Shown: positions 1 through 9,779 of the stretch, one piece after another
Layout of the letters: each line of letters begins with the position of its first letter
Position numbering within the stretch: the first letter of the stretch is position 1
Source of the DNA: Mycolicibacterium celeriflavum
GTDB taxonomy: Bacteria > Actinomycetota > Actinomycetes > Mycobacteriales > Mycobacteriaceae
DNA: 64,000 nt
Direction: 5' to 3'
Assembly: GCF_010731795.1 (NCBI RefSeq)
Contig: NZ_AP022591.1
Span: forward strand, 434,001-498,000
The notes under the pieces: generated by a model
Databases searched by the model: none
What the model was told of the DNA's origin: nothing
Seen by the model: the letters and a program-made list of their open reading frames with translations, nothing else
Program-made: the position numbers and the translations under genes

Positions 1-1142
1 GTCAGCGTCGAGGTCTCGATCAGGTAGTCCGGCCGGTCTTCGCCGGCCCGCACGATCGCGTCGGCCAGAATCAGCCGGCCCTCGGCGTCGGTGTTGAGCA
101 CCTCCACGGTGATGCCGCCGTACTGGGTCAGCACGTCACCGGGGCGCTGCGCGGTGGCCGACGGCATGTTCTCGGCCATCGGCACCGTGGCGATGACGTC
201 GATCGGCAGCTTTTGCTTTGCGGCCAGCACCACCGTGGCGATCACGGCGGCCGCCCCGCCCATGTCCGAGGTCATGTGGTGCATGTTCGGTGCCGGCTTG
301 ATCGAGATCCCGCCGGTGTCGAACGTGATGCCCTTGCCGACCAGCGCGACACGCTTTCCTTTACGCCTGGCGCCCTTGTGGGTCAGCCGCACCAACCGCG
401 GAGGACGGGACGAACCCTTGCCGACGCCGATGATGCCGCCGTAACCCGCCTTCTCCAACGCCTTTTCGTCGAGGATCTCAACTTGCAACCCGGTCGCCTC
501 GCCCAAATCTTTTGCGCGCCGGGCGAATTCGACCGGGAAGAGGTGACTCGGCGGGGTGTTGACGAGGTCGCGGGCGGTGGCCACGGCGGTCGCGATGTCG
601 GCCGCCCGCTGCGCGGCTTCCTTGGTGCCCGATTTGGTGTCCGCGGTGAGCGCGGTGATCTCGCGCAGGCCGGGGTCCTTGGGCGCGGTCTTGTCGCTGC
701 GGAAGTCGGCGAAGCGGTAGGCGCCGAGGATCAAGCCCTCGATGGCCGCGCCCAGGTCGACGTCCGACAGTGTGGTCAGCGCCGCCTCGGTGCCGTTGAG
801 AGAGCGGGCCGCCACTCCTGCGGCCCGGCGGATCACGTCGGCGGAGTACTGCTCCGATCGCTTGCCGAGGCCCACCGCCAGCACGCTGGCCACCGGCAGC
901 GATGGCGCGACGACGCGGGTGATCTGCTCGCTGCCGCCTTTGGCGCCGAGCGCCTCGAGCGCACCTTCGATCTCAGTGACCGCAGCGGCGTCCAGAAAAG
1001 GGCTTGGCAGCACCTTCGCGGGGGCCTCGTCGTCACCGTTGACGACCGGCACGATCAGCACCGACGAGCCGGCTTTGCGTTTCGGCAGCGCCGAGCTGAC
1101 GGTGACGGTAGGGGCCTGGTATCCGACAGTTGCAGGGCTCAC
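1..1142 (-). CDS. pepB: Leucyl aminopeptidase (M17), C-terminus cut by window edge
   Basis: Cytosolic metallo-aminopeptidase that removes N-terminal residues from peptides. The 380 visible codons begin at a GTG at 1142; the C-terminal part lies beyond base 1. M17 signatures are all present in the reverse complement: NTPPSHLFP before the catalytic domain, the metal/substrate segment [17 protein letters not shown], and the metal-ligand/catalytic-Arg segment [13 protein letters not shown]. It begins 17 bases after the stop of the adenylate cyclase on the same strand, so the two probably form one transcript. Family assignment is secure. The GTG start is chosen because no stop intervenes and the N-terminus ([10 protein letters not shown]) reads like mycobacterial PepB. 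Confidence 0.95.
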   Translation of the reverse strand, partial: MSPATVGYQAPTVTVSSALPKRKAGSSVLIVPVVNGDDEAPAKVLPSPFLDAAAVTEIEGALEALGAKGGSEQITRVVAPSLPVASVLAVGLGKRSEQYSADVIRRAAGVAARSLNGTEAALTTLSDVDLGAAIEGLILGAYRFADFRSDKTAPKDPGLREITALTADTKSGTKEAAQRAADIATAVATARDLVNTPPSHLFPVEFARRAKDLGEATGLQVEILDEKALEKAGYGGIIGVGKGSSRPPRLVRLTHKGARRKGKRVALVGKGITFDTGGISIKPAPNMHHMTSDMGGAAAVIATVVLAAKQKLPIDVIATVPMAENMPSATAQRPGDVLTQYGGITVEVLNTDAEGRLILADAIVRAGEDRPDYLIETSTL

Positions 1143-1159
1143 GAGGCCTAACCCTAGCT

Positions 1160-2251
1160 TCAGTGGGCGCCGTGCAGATCGTAGGCGGGGATGGGGGCGT
1201 CGAAGCCCTTGAGCGTCAAAGGATCCAGTCGGGTCGCAGGCCAGTCAGGCAGCTCGTCGCGGACATCGGCTGCGGCAAGGATCTGACCGGGTGCCGCGGC
1301 GCTGACAAGCCGCGCGGCCAGGTTGACCGGGTTGCCCCAGTAATCGCCGCCGATGGCCAGTACCTGCCCGTAACCGAGACCGGCGCGGACCAACAGATCG
1401 GCGTCACGTGCCTGCGGCAACTCGACAAGGTCGACGGCGACCTTCGCCAGCACCCGGGGGGTCGAGCTCACCCACATCACCTCGTCGCCGATGAACTTCA
1501 CTACCCGGCCACCGTCGGCGTGGACGAGATCGGATACCAGGCCACCGAACTCGAAAAGCAGGTCGGACAACTCGTTCGGGGTCAGCCGCTGCGTGAGAGC
1601 AGTGAACCCGGTCAGGTCGGCGAAGCCGACCCCACACACCACATTGGCCGACGCGTCACGAATGACGCCCTCGAAGTGCGTGCGGGAACTGACGAGACTG
1701 TGCCGAAAGACCACGTCCATCAGCACGTTGAACCGCTGCGTGACCTCCGCGACGGCCCGATACGCCTGAGCCGTCGTGAGCTCGTCCTGCGTGTGTGTGA
1801 TCAGAATGTCGGGCTGTGCGACGCGGAACATCGTCCCACCGGCCTCGGCGACGCGGGCCATCGACGCCCCCAGCACCCGCAGGAACGCCAGCGCCACGTC
1901 GTTACCGACGGCGGTCTTCACCCCAACCCACACTGACAACCCGTCGACATCGGTCTCGCTCAACGCGGGTTGGTCAGGATCGTTTACTCGCAGACCCATC
2001 ACCTCCCACGCGTGCACCAGCTCGTCGAGCGGCACGTTGAGGCTTTCGGCCGCTGCGCGAAAGCTGTATACAGGGCGCCCTGACCACTGCAGTACGTCAC
2101 CGGCGAGGCCGAAGAGCCGGCCGCGGCGTTCAGCGTCGACCATTTCCTCGGCGGTGAACCCCAGCGAGTCGAGGTAGGCGATCAGCGCGGCCCGCCCGTG
2201 GGCATCGGCGATCCCCGCGGCTTCCAGCGCGTCGAGGTCGACCACCTGCAC
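1160..2251 (-). CDS. Class III adenylate cyclase with N-terminal regulatory domain (Rv2212-like)
   Basis: Makes cAMP from ATP. The first ~170 residues form the adenylate-cyclase regulatory domain ([17 protein letters not shown] near the start). The cyclase homology domain follows: [10 protein letters not shown] with the first metal Asp, KFIGDEV with the substrate Lys and second metal Asp, and [14 protein letters not shown] carrying the adenine-selecting Asp and the transition-state Asn and Arg. All catalytic positions look intact. The length (363 aa) is close to the M. tuberculosis orthologue, which is reported to be stimulated by fatty acids. No membrane segments, so it should be soluble. 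Divergent from gcvT with only 39 bases between; upstream of pepB. The GTG start at 2251 could instead be an internal GTG a few codons in. Confidence 0.93.
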   Translation of the reverse strand: MQVVDLDALEAAGIADAHGRAALIAYLDSLGFTAEEMVDAERRGRLFGLAGDVLQWSGRPVYSFRAAAESLNVPLDELVHAWEVMGLRVNDPDQPALSETDVDGLSVWVGVKTAVGNDVALAFLRVLGASMARVAEAGGTMFRVAQPDILITHTQDELTTAQAYRAVAEVTQRFNVLMDVVFRHSLVSSRTHFEGVIRDASANVVCGVGFADLTGFTALTQRLTPNELSDLLFEFGGLVSDLVHADGGRVVKFIGDEVMWVSSTPRVLAKVAVDLVELPQARDADLLVRAGLGYGQVLAIGGDYWGNPVNLAARLVSAAAPGQILAAADVRDELPDWPATRLDPLTLKGFDAPIPAYDLHGAH

Positions 2252-2276
2252 AAGTGTGCCAACTGTGCGTCCGCAT

Positions 2277-2282
2277 TAGGGT
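2277..2282 (+). promoter_or_regulatory. Candidate -10 (TAGGGT) for leaderless gcvT
   Basis: A TANNNT hexamer ends 8 bases before the gcvT GTG at 2291, the geometry expected when transcription begins at the start codon. No Shine-Dalgarno sequence is seen in the gap. Inference only. Confidence 0.45.
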
Positions 2283-2290
2283 GGATCGGC

Positions 2291-3385
2291 GTGACCGACG
2301 TGTTGAAGGGCCCGCTGGAAGACCGACACCGCGAACTCGGGGCGAGCTTCGCCGAGTTCGGGGGGTGGCTGATGCCGGTTTCGTACGCCGGGACGGTCAG
2401 CGAGCACACCTCGACCCGGACGTCCGTCGGGCTGTTCGACGTCAGCCATCTCGGCAAGGCATTGGTACGGGGGCCCGGCGCGGCCGAGTACGTCAACTCC
2501 GCGTTCACCAACGACTTGCGCCGAATCGGCCCGGGCAAAGCGCAATACACGTTGTGCTGCACCGATGTAGGCGGCGTTGTAGACGATTTGATCGCCTACT
2601 ACGTCTCCGATGACGAGATCTTCCTGGTGCCCAACGCCGCCAACACCGCCGCGGTCGTCGAGGCGCTACGGCACCGGGCACCCGCCGAGTTGACGATCAC
2701 CGACGAACACCGGTCCTACGCGGTGCTCGCGGTCCAGGGACCGAAATCTGCGCAGGTCCTCGACGGGCTCGGGCTGCCGACCGACATGGACTACATGGGT
2801 TATGCCGACGCGGAGTTCGGCGGGGTTCCCGTCCGCGTCTGCCGCACCGGCTACACCGGCGAGCGCGGTTATGAGCTGCTGCCTCCGTGGGACCGCGCGG
2901 ACGTGGTGTTCGACGCGCTGCTCGAGAAGGTGACGGCGGCCGGCGGCGAGCCGGCGGGTCTCGGCGCGCGCGACACGCTGCGCACCGAGATGGGCTATCC
3001 GTTGCACGGCCATGAACTCTCGCCGGATTTCTCACCGCTGCAGGCGCGCTGCGGGTGGGCCATCGGCTGGTCGAAGGACGCGTTCTGGGGGCGCGACGCG
3101 TTGCTGGCCGAGAAAGCCAGTGGTCCGCGTCGGCTGCTGCGCGGCTTGCGGGCGGTCGGAAGGGGGGTGCTGCGCGCGGGCCTCACCGTGCTCGACGGCG
3201 ACCGTCCGGTAGGCGTGACGACGTCGGGGACCTTCTCTCCGACTTTGAAAGTCGGCATCGCGCTGGCGTTGATCGACACCGAGCGCAACATCGCCGACGG
3301 GCAGCTGGTCACGGTCGACGTGCGCGGCCGCGCGGTCGAGTGTGAGGTGGTCAAACCCCCGTTCGTCGCGGCAAAAACCCGGTAG
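2291..3385 (+). CDS. gcvT: Glycine cleavage T-protein family aminomethyltransferase
   Basis: T-protein of the glycine cleavage system: transfers the aminomethyl carbon from H-protein to tetrahydrofolate, releasing ammonia. 364 aa, normal for the family. The N-terminal folate-binding domain begins [15 protein letters not shown] and contains the TNDL catalytic-Asp region and [19 protein letters not shown] and the C-terminal barrel [16 protein letters not shown] follow. The GTG at 2291 is preferred to an ATG-type start ~90 bases upstream because homology starts here and the upstream stretch overlaps the divergent cyclase. gcvH/gcvP are not nearby, so GcvT acts in trans with distant partners. ilvE follows after 23 bases. 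Confidence 0.95.
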   Translation: MTDVLKGPLEDRHRELGASFAEFGGWLMPVSYAGTVSEHTSTRTSVGLFDVSHLGKALVRGPGAAEYVNSAFTNDLRRIGPGKAQYTLCCTDVGGVVDDLIAYYVSDDEIFLVPNAANTAAVVEALRHRAPAELTITDEHRSYAVLAVQGPKSAQVLDGLGLPTDMDYMGYADAEFGGVPVRVCRTGYTGERGYELLPPWDRADVVFDALLEKVTAAGGEPAGLGARDTLRTEMGYPLHGHELSPDFSPLQARCGWAIGWSKDAFWGRDALLAEKASGPRRLLRGLRAVGRGVLRAGLTVLDGDRPVGVTTSGTFSPTLKVGIALALIDTERNIADGQLVTVDVRGRAVECEVVKPPFVAAKTR

Positions 3386-3396
3386 CGGTGCGGATA

Positions 3397-3402
3397 TACA
3401 AT
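3397..3402 (+). promoter_or_regulatory. Candidate -10 (TACAAT) for leaderless ilvE
   Basis: TACAAT, close to the TATAAT/TANNNT consensus, ends 6 bases before the ilvE ATG at 3409. No ribosome-binding sequence lies between. This suggests a separate leaderless transcript for ilvE although gcvT is just upstream. Confidence 0.6.
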
Positions 3403-3408
3403 CGCTGC

Positions 3409-4515
3409 ATGACTGACGGCCCCCTCGAGTTCACGGTTGAGCGCAACGCGAACCGGGCGAGCGACGAGGTACGGGCGTCGATACTGGCCAATCCCGGATT
3501 CGGCCGGTACCACACCGACCACATGGCGTCGATCGACTACGACGAGGGCGAGGGTTGGCACAACGCGCGGGTGATCCCGTACGGCCCCATCGAGCTCGAC
3601 CCGTCGGCGATCGTGCTGCACTACGCGCAGGAGATCTTCGAGGGGCTCAAGGCCTACCGCTGGACCGACGGCTCGATCGTGTCGTTCCGGCCCGAGGCGA
3701 ACGCCCGCCGGCTACGCCACTCGGCACGCCGACTCGCGATCCCGGAACTGCCCGAGGAAGTCTTCATCGAGTCGCTGCGCCAGGTGATCTCCGTCGACGA
3801 GCCCTGGGTGCCGGCTGCCGGCGGTGAGGAATCGCTGTATCTGCGGCCCTTTGTTATCGCGACCGAGCCGGGTCTCGGCGTGCGGCCTGCAACCGAATAC
3901 CGCTACCTCGTCATCGCCTCACCCGCGGGTGCCTACTTCAAGGGCGGCATCAAACCGGTCAGCGTGTGGCTGTCCACCGAATACGTGCGGGCCTGCCCGG
4001 GCGGTACCGGCGCGGCGAAATTCGGCGGCAACTACGCCGCTTCGCTGCTCGCGCAGGCTCAGGCGGCGGACAACGACTGCGACCAGGTGGTGTGGCTGGA
4101 CGCCGCCGAACGCCGCTACGTCGAAGAGATGGGCGGGATGAACCTGTTCTTCGTGTTCGGCAGCGGTGGGTCCGCACGGCTGGTCACGCCGGAGCTGAGC
4201 GGCTCCATCCTGCCCGGCGTCACGCGAGATTCCTTGCTGCAGTTGGCTTCCGACGCTGGTTTCACGGTCGAAGAGCGCAAGATCGACGTGGACGAGTGGC
4301 AGAAGAAGGCGGCCGCGGGCGAGATCACCGAGGTGTTCGCCTGCGGCACAGCGGCGGTCATCACCCCGGTTGCCCGGGTCAAACACGCCGACGGCGAGTT
4401 CACCATCGCCGACGGCGGACCGGGGGAGATCACGATGGCGCTGCGCGACACGCTCACCGGTATCCAGCGCGGCACCTTCGCCGACACCCACGGCTGGATG
4501 GCCCGGCTCGGCTGA
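3409..4515 (+). CDS. ilvE: Branched-chain amino acid aminotransferase
   Basis: Fold-type IV PLP enzyme for the last step of Val/Leu/Ile synthesis and first step of their breakdown, with glutamate as the usual amino donor. 368 aa, the same length as the M. tuberculosis enzyme. The PLP lysine is K204 in [21 protein letters not shown] and the C-terminal [12 protein letters not shown] segment are also diagnostic. The ATG at 3409 is favoured over an in-frame start 21 bases earlier because the protein then begins MTDGPLEF as in relatives and a -10 sits just upstream. Convergent with cobS; a GC-rich inverted repeat spans the two stop codons. Confidence 0.97.
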   Translation: MTDGPLEFTVERNANRASDEVRASILANPGFGRYHTDHMASIDYDEGEGWHNARVIPYGPIELDPSAIVLHYAQEIFEGLKAYRWTDGSIVSFRPEANARRLRHSARRLAIPELPEEVFIESLRQVISVDEPWVPAAGGEESLYLRPFVIATEPGLGVRPATEYRYLVIASPAGAYFKGGIKPVSVWLSTEYVRACPGGTGAAKFGGNYAASLLAQAQAADNDCDQVVWLDAAERRYVEEMGGMNLFFVFGSGGSARLVTPELSGSILPGVTRDSLLQLASDAGFTVEERKIDVDEWQKKAAAGEITEVFACGTAAVITPVARVKHADGEFTIADGGPGEITMALRDTLTGIQRGTFADTHGWMARLG

Positions 4516-4538
4516 GCCGGCGCGCGGCGCCGCTCAGC
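4511..4538. terminator. Bidirectional hairpin between ilvE and cobS stops
   Basis: GCTGAGC at 4511-4517 pairs perfectly with GCTCAGC at 4532-4538, and the intervening bases are nearly all G/C and partly self-complementary. It covers both convergent stop codons and has no T-tract on either side, the 'I-shaped' type common in mycobacteria. Termination is inferred, not shown. Confidence 0.5.
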
Positions 4539-5259
4539 GGATGGCGAGGCCAAGGGCGGCGACGGTCGTCGTCACCTCGATCGCGGCGCCGAGCACGTCT
4601 CCGGTGATGCCGCCGAAGCGCCGGATGCAGTGCGCGACCAGGAGCGCCCCGCACGACAGCGCGACGATCACCGCCAGCGGCCCCTGCCACGGCCGTGGGC
4701 CGGCGAACGCGGCCAACGCCGCAACCGCGACGATCCACGCGGCGGCCACCGCGACCGGTTGGGTGCCCGCGACCCTCGCGCCCAGCGCACTGCCCGCCGC
4801 GGCGGGCACGCCTCGTCTGCTGCACGCCAGCACCGCCGCGACCCGACCCGCCACGACCGCCGCCACCAACCCCACGGAAGTCAATCCGGCAAACGAGAAA
4901 GCCTGCGTCAGGAGGACAACGACCACGGTGGCGACGCCGAACGGACCCGCCGATCCGTCGCGCATCACCTCGAGGGCGCGCGCCGGCGGCCCGTAACAGC
5001 CCAGCCCGTCGGCGGTGTCGGCGAGCCCGTCGATGTGCAGCCCGCGGGTCAGCGCCACCACCACCGCCACCGCCAACACACCGGCCAGCGGACCCGGCCC
5101 GAACGCCCACGACGCCGCCCACAGCGTTGCGGCCGCCAGCGCGCCGATCGCTGCGCCGGCCACCGGCAACGCGGTCAGTGCCCCGCGGCCGACGGCCGCC
5201 GTGGTGTGCACCGGCAGGACGGTGCCGAACGCGAACGCCCCTGTGAGCGAACGGATCAC
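4534..5259 (-). CDS. cobS: Adenosylcobinamide-GDP ribazoletransferase (cobalamin synthase)
   Basis: Integral membrane enzyme that joins adenosylcobinamide-GDP with alpha-ribazole (phosphate), the last assembly step of cobalamin. 241 aa with several Ala/Val-rich membrane segments. Family motifs [12 protein letters not shown] (about residue 74) and [10 protein letters not shown] near the C-terminus are intact. Last gene of the operon DUF3043-cobU-cobT-cobS; its GTG start is 3 bases after the cobT stop with GGAGC just upstream. Convergent with ilvE. Confidence 0.95.
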   Translation of the reverse strand: MIRSLTGAFAFGTVLPVHTTAAVGRGALTALPVAGAAIGALAAATLWAASWAFGPGPLAGVLAVAVVVALTRGLHIDGLADTADGLGCYGPPARALEVMRDGSAGPFGVATVVVVLLTQAFSFAGLTSVGLVAAVVAGRVAAVLACSRRGVPAAAGSALGARVAGTQPVAVAAAWIVAVAALAAFAGPRPWQGPLAVIVALSCGALLVAHCIRRFGGITGDVLGAAIEVTTTVAALGLAIR

Positions 5260-5262
5260 GAG

Positions 5263-6318
5263 CTAGTGCTCCGCGGATGCGGACGCGACGCCCGCTTCGT
5301 CGAAGGTCGCCATCGACGCAAGCGCGGCCACCGCCGCACGCACGACTGGCAACGCGACCGCCGCCCCGGTGCCCTCGCCGAGGCGCATCCGCATGTCGAG
5401 GATCGGATCGAGGCCGAGTCGATCCAGTGCCACCGCGTGCGCCGGTTCGGGGGACCGGTGTGCGGCCTGCCACCACAGGCGGGCGCCCGGTGCAAGGCGT
5501 TCGGCCACCAACGCTGCCGCAGTCACGACCAGGCCGTCGAGCAGCAGCGGCGTGCGCCGCACCGCAGCCTGCGCGCAGAAGCCGGCCATCGCCGCGAGAT
5601 CCGCGCCGCCGCAGATCCGCAGTAACGCAGCAGGATCGGTGATGCTGGCGCGCCCGCGGTACAGTGCGTCGCGGACCGCGGCGGTCTTGCGGGCCCACCC
5701 CGCGTCGTCGACGCCGGTGCCGCGACCGACCACGGCGACCGGCTCCGAGTCGCTCAGCGCCGCAATCAAAGTCGTTGCAGGAGTTGTGTTCCCGATACCC
5801 ATATCGCCGGCGATCAGCAGGTCGGCGCCGGAGTCGACCTCGTCGTCGGCGATCCGCCGGCCGCTCTCGAGCGCCGCGGTGAGTTCGTCGGCGCTCAGCG
5901 CGTCCTCGACGGCGATGTTGCCGCTGCCGCGGCGCACCTTGTGCGCGCCGATCGACGGTGAGCGCGGTTGCTGCGAGTCGACCGCGATGTCGACCACCCG
6001 CACCGTTGCGCCTGCCACCTCGGCGAGCACGTTGATCGCGGCGCCGCCGGCATCGAAGTTGGCGACCATCTGCGCGGTGACATCGGCGGGGTAGGCCGAC
6101 ACCCCCGCCGCGGCGACGCCGTGGTCACCGGCGAACACGACTACCCGGGCCCGCTGGAACTGCTGGGGCGGGCACGTTCCCTGACACGATGCGACCCAGA
6201 CCGCGAGGTCCTCGAGCCTGCCCAGTGAGCCGGGTGGTTTGGTGAGCCGGTTCTGTCGCGCCCGCGCCGCCGCGGCCACGTCGGCGTCGGGTGGGTCAAT
6301 GGCGGAAAAGTCCGTCAC
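5263..6318 (-). CDS. cobT: Nicotinate-nucleotide-dimethylbenzimidazole phosphoribosyltransferase
   Basis: Activates the lower ligand of cobalamin: makes alpha-ribazole phosphate from dimethylbenzimidazole and nicotinate mononucleotide. 351 aa. Motifs include [13 protein letters not shown], the glycine-rich [27 protein letters not shown] and, at the C-terminus, [12 protein letters not shown], which holds the catalytic Glu. The GTG at 6318 gives a GTGA overlap with the cobU stop and matches the family N-terminus; the frame is open much further upstream, but only as a shadow of cobU. Translationally coupled to cobU and followed by cobS. Confidence 0.95.
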   Translation of the reverse strand: MTDFSAIDPPDADVAAAARARQNRLTKPPGSLGRLEDLAVWVASCQGTCPPQQFQRARVVVFAGDHGVAAAGVSAYPADVTAQMVANFDAGGAAINVLAEVAGATVRVVDIAVDSQQPRSPSIGAHKVRRGSGNIAVEDALSADELTAALESGRRIADDEVDSGADLLIAGDMGIGNTTPATTLIAALSDSEPVAVVGRGTGVDDAGWARKTAAVRDALYRGRASITDPAALLRICGGADLAAMAGFCAQAAVRRTPLLLDGLVVTAAALVAERLAPGARLWWQAAHRSPEPAHAVALDRLGLDPILDMRMRLGEGTGAAVALPVVRAAVAALASMATFDEAGVASASAEH

Positions 6319-6839
6319 ACCGGCTCCTTCACCGAGACCGGTTGCCCGGCGACGACCAGCACCACCCGGTCGCACACGGCGGCGAGCCGCTGATTGAGCG
6401 AACCCAGTTCGTCGGCGAACCGGCGGCCCGCCGCCGTCGCGGGCACCACGGTCAGCCCGACCTCGGGGCTGACCACCGCGAGCGGAGCGGTGAACCCGCC
6501 GACCGCGTCGAGCAGGTCGTCGATGTCCGCGGTGACCGAGCCGTCGGTCCACGCGCCCGACCTGTCCATCGCCGCGGTCAGCCAGGAGCCGATGTCGTCG
6601 ACCAGGGTTGCGACCGGCTGGGCCCGCAATTGCGTTGCGACGTCGGCTGTTTCGACGGTCGACCATCGATCGGCCCTACGCAGCCGGTGGGCGGCCACCC
6701 GCGCGGCCCAGTCGGGATCATCCGCGGGCGCGGGCCCGGTCGCGAGGTAGCGCAGCGGTGCCTGACCGGTGTCGGCGAGCGCCGCTTCGGCCCACTGCGA
6801 CTTACCCGACCGGATGCCGCCGAGCACCAGGGTGCGCAC
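6315..6839 (-). CDS. cobU: Bifunctional adenosylcobinamide kinase / phosphate guanylyltransferase
   Basis: Phosphorylates adenosylcobinamide and then adds GMP, giving the substrate for CobS. 174 aa, the usual size. The P-loop GGIRSGKS lies at residues 7-14, and [11 protein letters not shown] carries the His that accepts GMP. Starts at GTG 6839, 5 bases after the DUF3043 gene; the stop overlaps cobT by 4 bases. As I recall, M. tuberculosis has its cobU elsewhere, so its presence here makes the nucleotide-loop part of the pathway a single operon. Confidence 0.94.
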   Translation of the reverse strand: MRTLVLGGIRSGKSQWAEAALADTGQAPLRYLATGPAPADDPDWAARVAAHRLRRADRWSTVETADVATQLRAQPVATLVDDIGSWLTAAMDRSGAWTDGSVTADIDDLLDAVGGFTAPLAVVSPEVGLTVVPATAAGRRFADELGSLNQRLAAVCDRVVLVVAGQPVSVKEPV

Positions 6840-6844
6840 CGCGC

Positions 6845-7519
6845 TCAGGTGACCTTGTCGCCGCGGTTCACCTGCGGGCGGGGTGCCCGCATCCGGCGCA
6901 GCTGCGAGGCGCGGCTGGCCGCGTAAAACCCGAGCTTCCAGCCGCTTTCGGTGTTGTCGGGGAACTTCGCGTCGACCCTGCGGTTGACGCGCCGGCCGAG
7001 GATGAAGCCGTCGATCACCATGATGAGCACGAGCACAAGCATCGCGGGGGAGAGCAGGCGCTGCACCTGTACCGAGGGCACCGCCAGCATCACGAAGATC
7101 AGGCCCAGCGCCGCCGGCATGAACAGCCCGAGCACATTGCGACGGGAGTCCACCAGATCGCGCACATAGCGGCGCACCGGTCCCTGATCCCGCGGCAGCA
7201 GATAGGCCTCTTCGCCGGCCATCATCTTCTCGCGGCGTTGGGTCATCTGTTCGCGCCGTGCCGCCTTGTCCGCTCGGCGTTCCTCACGGCTCAGCTTGGA
7301 GCGCATCTCTTTGCGGCGGCGACGCGCCTCGGCGGCCGTCATCGGCGCGGGCGCCACCGGGCCGCGCTTGCGGGCGTCGCGCTTGGGTGTCGGCCTGCCC
7401 TTGGGGGCCGTGGTGCGCGCCGTCGTGGCGTCGTCGCCCAGCTCGGTCCCGACTGTGGCATCGGCCACACCGGTGCCCGAGTCGGGTTCCTTGTCTTTCT
7501 TACGGCCCAGCAGGTTCAC
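6845..7519 (-). CDS. DUF3043 membrane protein (Rv2206-like)
   Basis: Function unknown. 224 aa. The N-terminal half is highly charged (Lys/Arg/Glu-rich, e.g. RRRRKEMRSKLSREERR) and probably cytoplasmic. Two hydrophobic segments follow around residues 140-190 (VLGLFMPAALGLIFVML; LSPAMLVLVLIMVIDGF), then a short basic tail. The GTG at 7519 is preferred to an in-frame start 69 bases upstream because relatives begin with the sequence LLGRKKDK. First gene of the cobU-cobT-cobS operon, 5 bases before cobU. A role in corrinoid metabolism is only suggested by position. Confidence 0.88.
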   Translation of the reverse strand: MNLLGRKKDKEPDSGTGVADATVGTELGDDATTARTTAPKGRPTPKRDARKRGPVAPAPMTAAEARRRRKEMRSKLSREERRADKAARREQMTQRREKMMAGEEAYLLPRDQGPVRRYVRDLVDSRRNVLGLFMPAALGLIFVMLAVPSVQVQRLLSPAMLVLVLIMVIDGFILGRRVNRRVDAKFPDNTESGWKLGFYAASRASQLRRMRAPRPQVNRGDKVT

Positions 7520-7654
7520 GCCTGCCAGGTTACTTCTGCCGCAGAAGCCCGCGACGGCCTGGGGACAGACTCGGGAATAGCGGCCCAACGGGGTACCGTT
7601 GAACCAGTACCGCGCACCCTATGCCGCACACAATGAGGCTTTACAGGAGACGTA

Positions 7655-8029
7655 ATGACAGTTCAGGGAGAGTCGGCCGTGCAGAACGACACTGCAACCG
7701 CTACGCACGGCGTGATCCTGACCGACGCTGCCGCGGCCAAGGCCAAGGCGTTGCTGGACCAGGAGGGCCGCGACGACCTCGCCCTGCGTATCGCCGTGCA
7801 GCCGGGGGGTTGCGCCGGGTTGCGCTACAACCTGTTCTTCGACGATCGCTCGCTCGACGGGGACCTGAGCGCGGAGTTCGGCGGCGTGAACCTGACGGTG
7901 GACCGGATGAGCGCACCGTACGTGCAGGGCGCGACCATCGACTTCGTCGACACCATCGAGAAGCAGGGCTTCACCATCGACAACCCCAACGCAACGGGTT
8001 CGTGCGCCTGCGGCGACTCGTTCAACTGA
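7655..8029 (+). CDS. erpA: A-type iron-sulfur carrier (HesB/IscA/ErpA family)
   Basis: Delivers iron-sulfur clusters to apo-proteins. 124 aa. The three conserved cysteines are C53 (GGCAGLRY) and C117/C119 (SCACGDSF at the C-terminus). The ATG at 7655 has AGGAG 5 bases upstream and gives the MTVQ start seen in relatives; an in-frame GTG eight codons later is less likely. Convergent with the next gene, which ends 10 bases away. Its neighbours (respiratory Rieske and other cluster enzymes) are plausible clients, but that is inference. Confidence 0.93.
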   Translation: MTVQGESAVQNDTATATHGVILTDAAAAKAKALLDQEGRDDLALRIAVQPGGCAGLRYNLFFDDRSLDGDLSAEFGGVNLTVDRMSAPYVQGATIDFVDTIEKQGFTIDNPNATGSCACGDSFN

Positions 8030-8039
8030 CCGGAACAGA

Positions 8040-8672
8040 TCAGTACTGGCCGCCCGTGCGCGGCAGGTAGGAGCACACCAGGACCTCGTCGCCCTGCGAC
8101 AACAGCTGGGCGACGGCCTGCTGTTCGTCGGTGTCGGGCCGGTCTCGCCGTGATGCGCTGGCCGGCGTCACCCGCATGGTGAACAGCACCTGCGCCTGGT
8201 TCGGCGAGGGCATCACGATCTTGTCGATCGACGTCACCTCGGCGCTGGAGTACTGCTTGCGGAACGCATCGCCGGACAACCGGGCCAGCGCCAGATCCGA
8301 GCGCTTCTCCTTGACCGCGTCGAACAACCCGCACAGGGTATGGCGCGCGACGGTCTCGGTGTCGCCGTTGCTCAGCGCGTCCAAATAATCCTGGATCGCA
8401 GCCTTGGCCGACGCCTCGCTCAGCGCACTCGACCGCGGTGCGTCTTCGCCGCCGGCGGCGACGACGATGCCGGCCACCACCGCCGCGATCACCGCCAGCG
8501 CCAACACCACTGCGGCCACGATGGGCCACCTCCGCCGCTTCCGGTACTGCACCGGCGGCGGCAGAGTGCCCGGATACGTCGAGGGCATGTTCTCCGGATA
8601 CGGGAACGGTTGAGGATACGTTTGCGGGGCCGTCGGTCCAGCGCCGTATTCGGGCGGGTACGGACCGGTCAT
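8040..8672 (-). CDS. Proline-rich single-pass membrane protein (Rv2203-like)
   Basis: Unknown function. 210 aa: residues 1-44 are Pro/Tyr/Gly-rich (TYPQPFPYPE and similar), then a basic patch KRRRW, one strong membrane helix (about 49-72), and an extracytoplasmic domain with a DUF4878/NTF2-like feel (AAIQDYLDALSNGDTETV). This layout, a low-complexity cytoplasmic tail plus an external alpha/beta domain, is common in mycobacterial envelope proteins. Start ATG with GGGGGAG upstream. Convergent with erpA. Confidence 0.85.
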   Translation of the reverse strand: MTGPYPPEYGAGPTAPQTYPQPFPYPENMPSTYPGTLPPPVQYRKRRRWPIVAAVVLALAVIAAVVAGIVVAAGGEDAPRSSALSEASAKAAIQDYLDALSNGDTETVARHTLCGLFDAVKEKRSDLALARLSGDAFRKQYSSAEVTSIDKIVMPSPNQAQVLFTMRVTPASASRRDRPDTDEQQAVAQLLSQGDEVLVCSYLPRTGGQY

Positions 8673-8801
8673 CGATTTGCTCCCCCGGGATCTGGGTAGG
8701 ACGGCGCCTGTCTACAGTGCTGACTTACAAGGCGGGCATGTCTTTGTAGGCAGGTTAGCGCACTAGAATACCTAGGCGACTTAACAAACGAAGGGTGATA
8801 G

Positions 8802-9779
<978 letters not shown>

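Noticed and set aside
7520..7654. Possible cobalamin riboswitch upstream of the cob operon
   Set aside because: The 135-base gap shared with erpA is too short and shows no B12-box-like sequence.
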